Shown here piece by piece: positions 45,031 through 46,885 of a stretch of DNA of 46,885 bases; the first letter of the stretch is position 1, and every line of letters begins with the position of its first letter. Source of the DNA: Vibrio fujianensis. Lineage in GTDB: Bacteria > Pseudomonadota > Gammaproteobacteria > Enterobacterales > Vibrionaceae. A model generated the notes under the pieces. That model saw only the letters and a program-made list of their open reading frames with translations. It was not told the DNA's origin and did no database searches. The stretch is taken from positions 1 through 46,885 of the forward strand of contig NZ_NBUS01000035.1 of NCBI RefSeq assembly GCF_002749895.1. Direction: 5' to 3'. A program made the position numbers and the translations under genes.

Positions 45031-45618
45031 TTAGTAGTACGAGTGTTCACCACGATCATGTTCGGTGGAGTCGCGCACGGCGGTCAATTCCCCTTCAAAT
45101 TGAGCGAGCAGTTCTTTCTCAATGCCATCTTTTAATGTGACATCGACCATTGAACAACCGTTGCAACCGCCTCCAAATTGAACTAACGCCACTCCCTCAT
45201 CAGTAATATCGATTAAGCTAACATGGCCGCCATGTCCAGCCAGTTGTGGGTTAACTTGAGTTTGGATGGCGTATTCAACCCGAGCCATGAGTGGCGCATC
45301 ATCCGCTACTTTACGCATTTTGGCATTAGGCGCTTTGAGTGTGAGTTGTGAGCCCATTTTATCGGTCACAAAGTCAATCTCTGCATCATCAAGAAAAGGA
45401 AGACTTAACTCATCAATGTAGGCGGAAAAACCAGTAAATGAGATTTCAGTATCCGTGGCTTCAACGGCCTCTGGCGGGCAATAAGAGACACCACATTCAG
45501 CATTCTGTGTTCCGGGATTAACCACAAACACCCGAATATTGGTACCTTCAGGTTGCTGAGCCAAGAGTTTAGCGAAGTGGGACTGAGCAGATTCTGTAAT
45601 AATAATAGGATTTGACAC
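45031..45618 (-). CDS. nfuA: Fe-S biogenesis protein NfuA
   Basis: Cytoplasmic carrier of 195 aa delivering 4Fe-4S clusters. The N-terminal degenerate A-type domain begins [16 protein letters not shown]. The C-terminal NifU domain has [20 protein letters not shown] with the CxxC cluster ligands. Length is the same as in E. coli within a few residues. It lies downstream of comF in the same direction, as gntX-nfuA in E. coli. Confidence 0.96.
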   Translation of the reverse strand: MSNPIIITESAQSHFAKLLAQQPEGTNIRVFVVNPGTQNAECGVSYCPPEAVEATDTEISFTGFSAYIDELSLPFLDDAEIDFVTDKMGSQLTLKAPNAKMRKVADDAPLMARVEYAIQTQVNPQLAGHGGHVSLIDITDEGVALVQFGGGCNGCSMVDVTLKDGIEKELLAQFEGELTAVRDSTEHDRGEHSYY

Positions 45619-45697
45619 GACGAATACCTGAGTAGTTTTGTAGGTTACTGTTGACCATTCTACTCCTGTGACAGAGAGGATCCAGCCCTTTTTATAC

Positions 45698-46417
45698 TCA
45701 AGGGGTTAAGAGATCACTCGGCTCAGGAGTACGGCATAGACAGTAAATATCAATCCTTTCGATGCCGACTTCAAGTAGTAAATGGCATAATTGTCGCATT
45801 GTACTGCCCGTGGTGACCACATCATCAACAATCGCAATATGTGAGTGAGTCGGGCGCTGATTAAGCTCAAATGCGCCAGTTAAATTACGTTCTCGTTGTT
45901 GTTTGGTCAACGACTGTTGTGCTGGTGTTGCTCGCCGACGAGTAAATAGCGTTGGTGAAAACTGACTGCCGAGCTGTTGAGCCAATGCTTGCGCCAGTAA
46001 CTCACTTTGATTAAACCCTCTGTACCATTGGCGTCGCCAGTGAAGAGGCACAGCGGTGAGCAGTGGCGCGGGCTGTTTGATCGTGTCAGCAAGACGGGCG
46101 GCTAAGTCACGGGCTTGCCAGAATTGGCGCTGGTATTTGAACTGGTGAATCATGTGACTAAGCGGAAATTGATAATCGCCGATACAAAATAGCCGTTGCC
46201 AAGGCGGGGGCGAGTGTAAACATTGACCACATGCGTCGGTTACGGTTAAGCAGGGCAAACCACAGAGAGGACAGCGAACAGTGGCAGCAAACCAAGCCTG
46301 ACAAGCAGAACAGAGACCATATTGTGCCTGATTATCCAGTGGCAGACGGCATAATGCGCAGGCTGGTGCTAACCAAGTGGGTATTTTTTTGAAAGCGTCG
46401 ATCACTCCGAGTGACAT
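45698..46417 (-). CDS. comF: ComF/GntX-family phosphoribosyltransferase-like protein
   Basis: Cytoplasmic protein of 239 aa required for DNA uptake in naturally competent relatives; in V. cholerae ComF acts in transformation. An N-terminal zinc-ribbon double CxxC region (CALC, CSAC, CPLC, CGQC over residues 20-66) is followed by a type I phosphoribosyltransferase domain. The PRPP loop is [34 protein letters not shown] is the family signature. It is divergent from bioH. Confidence 0.93.
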   Translation of the reverse strand: MSLGVIDAFKKIPTWLAPACALCRLPLDNQAQYGLCSACQAWFAATVRCPLCGLPCLTVTDACGQCLHSPPPWQRLFCIGDYQFPLSHMIHQFKYQRQFWQARDLAARLADTIKQPAPLLTAVPLHWRRQWYRGFNQSELLAQALAQQLGSQFSPTLFTRRRATPAQQSLTKQQRERNLTGAFELNQRPTHSHIAIVDDVVTTGSTMRQLCHLLLEVGIERIDIYCLCRTPEPSDLLTP

Positions 46418-46502
46418 ATTTTAGCCTTGAATAAGGTATCCGTTTATATTGTGCAGCTTGAGCGGGAAAATAAGGCTGATTTTGGTAGGAGGAAAAGTGA
46501 AG

Positions 46503-46885
46503 ATGGCAACAGATTTGTATTGGCAAGTTCAAGGGAAAGGCCCTGATCTGGTACTGGTGCATGGTTGGGGGATGAATGGGGCCGTGTGGCAGCAAGCGTG
46601 TGAACAGTTACAGGCCAACTTTCGCGTCCATGTTGTCGATCTTCCTGGTTATGGCCATAGTGCTGGGTGTCATGCAGAAGATTTAGCCCAGATAGCGCAA
46701 GCATTAGTGAGGCAAGCACCACGTCAAGCGATTTGGTTAGGGTGGTCATTAGGGGGATTAGTCGCCACCTATATGGCAATTAATTATCCAGATTATGTTG
46801 TACAGTTGATTACCGTTGCCTCTTCGCCCAAATTTGCCGCGGCAAAACCGAACGAGCCGGCATGGCGGGGGATTAAACCTGATGT
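46503..46885 (+). CDS. bioH: Pimeloyl-ACP methyl ester esterase BioH (5' part)
   Basis: The first 127 codons of the carboxylesterase that frees pimeloyl-ACP from its methyl ester in biotin synthesis; the gene continues past the right edge. The start YWQVQGKGPDLVLVHGWGMN and the nucleophile elbow GWSLGG with Ser82 match BioH. The oxyanion region HGWG is present. Asp and His of the triad lie beyond the window. ATG at 46503 is used; a GTG at 46497 in frame, four bases after AGGAGG, is equally possible. Confidence 0.95.
   Translation, partial: MATDLYWQVQGKGPDLVLVHGWGMNGAVWQQACEQLQANFRVHVVDLPGYGHSAGCHAEDLAQIAQALVRQAPRQAIWLGWSLGGLVATYMAINYPDYVVQLITVASSPKFAAAKPNEPAWRGIKPD

Noticed and set aside
1-46885. 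CRISPR array or integron attC array
   Set aside because: No regularly spaced direct repeats are present. The 8345-8399 hairpin is single and lacks the attC core sites, so it is not called an attC.

Overview
The window is chromosomal DNA from a member of the Vibrionaceae, most likely Vibrio. From 15.8 kb to the right end it carries a typical Vibrio chromosome I backbone: add, glnG-glnL-(DUF4124)-glnA, typA, yihY-dtd-yiiD, an AsmA-like gene, pckA, hslO-hslR, the complete type II secretion operon gspC to gspN, cysQ-nudE, nfuA, comF and the start of bioH. Nitrogen control is readable in the DNA: NtrC operators lie before glnL and glnA, and a sigma-54 -24/-12 element lies before glnA.

Bases 1 to about 15.7 kb are an accessory island, AT-rich and unlike the backbone. 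On the right it ends at the 3' end of a serine tRNA gene (T arm, acceptor strand, CCA) followed by that gene's terminator, a classic tyrosine-integrase attachment site. An IS630-family end lies at both edges (1-77 and 15112-15727, same orientation, 76 of 80 bases identical). The right copy is internally deleted, and the left copy abuts the first integrase gene.

Inside the island from left to right: (a) a tyrosine recombinase with two small unknown genes; (b) a leftward pair of defence-type genes, an Mrr-like nuclease/STAND NTPase and a PrrC/RloC-like ATPase with a possible anticodon-nuclease C-terminus; (c) a 0.6 kb spacer; (d) a rightward operon of a second tyrosine integrase, a 57-codon gene, a Mob/Pre-like relaxase and a KfrA-like coiled-coil DNA-binding protein, followed by an AbiEi-type antitoxin without its toxin; (e) a leftward overlapping pair, a DUF4297-like nuclease and a Rad50/SMC-like ATPase, that looks like a two-gene defence system; (f) a HipB-like repressor without HipA, preceded by three operator-like dyads.

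The most unusual part is module (d). The small gene between integrase and relaxase contains three consecutive hairpins, the last overlapping the relaxase ribosome binding site. A related dyad covers the integrase ribosome binding site, and 8-bp iterons precede the KfrA-like gene. Together they suggest a self-regulated integrative mobilizable element with an origin of transfer or a translational switch embedded in the operon. The defence genes are probably its cargo. All functional statements for the island come from motifs and context; no database search was possible.
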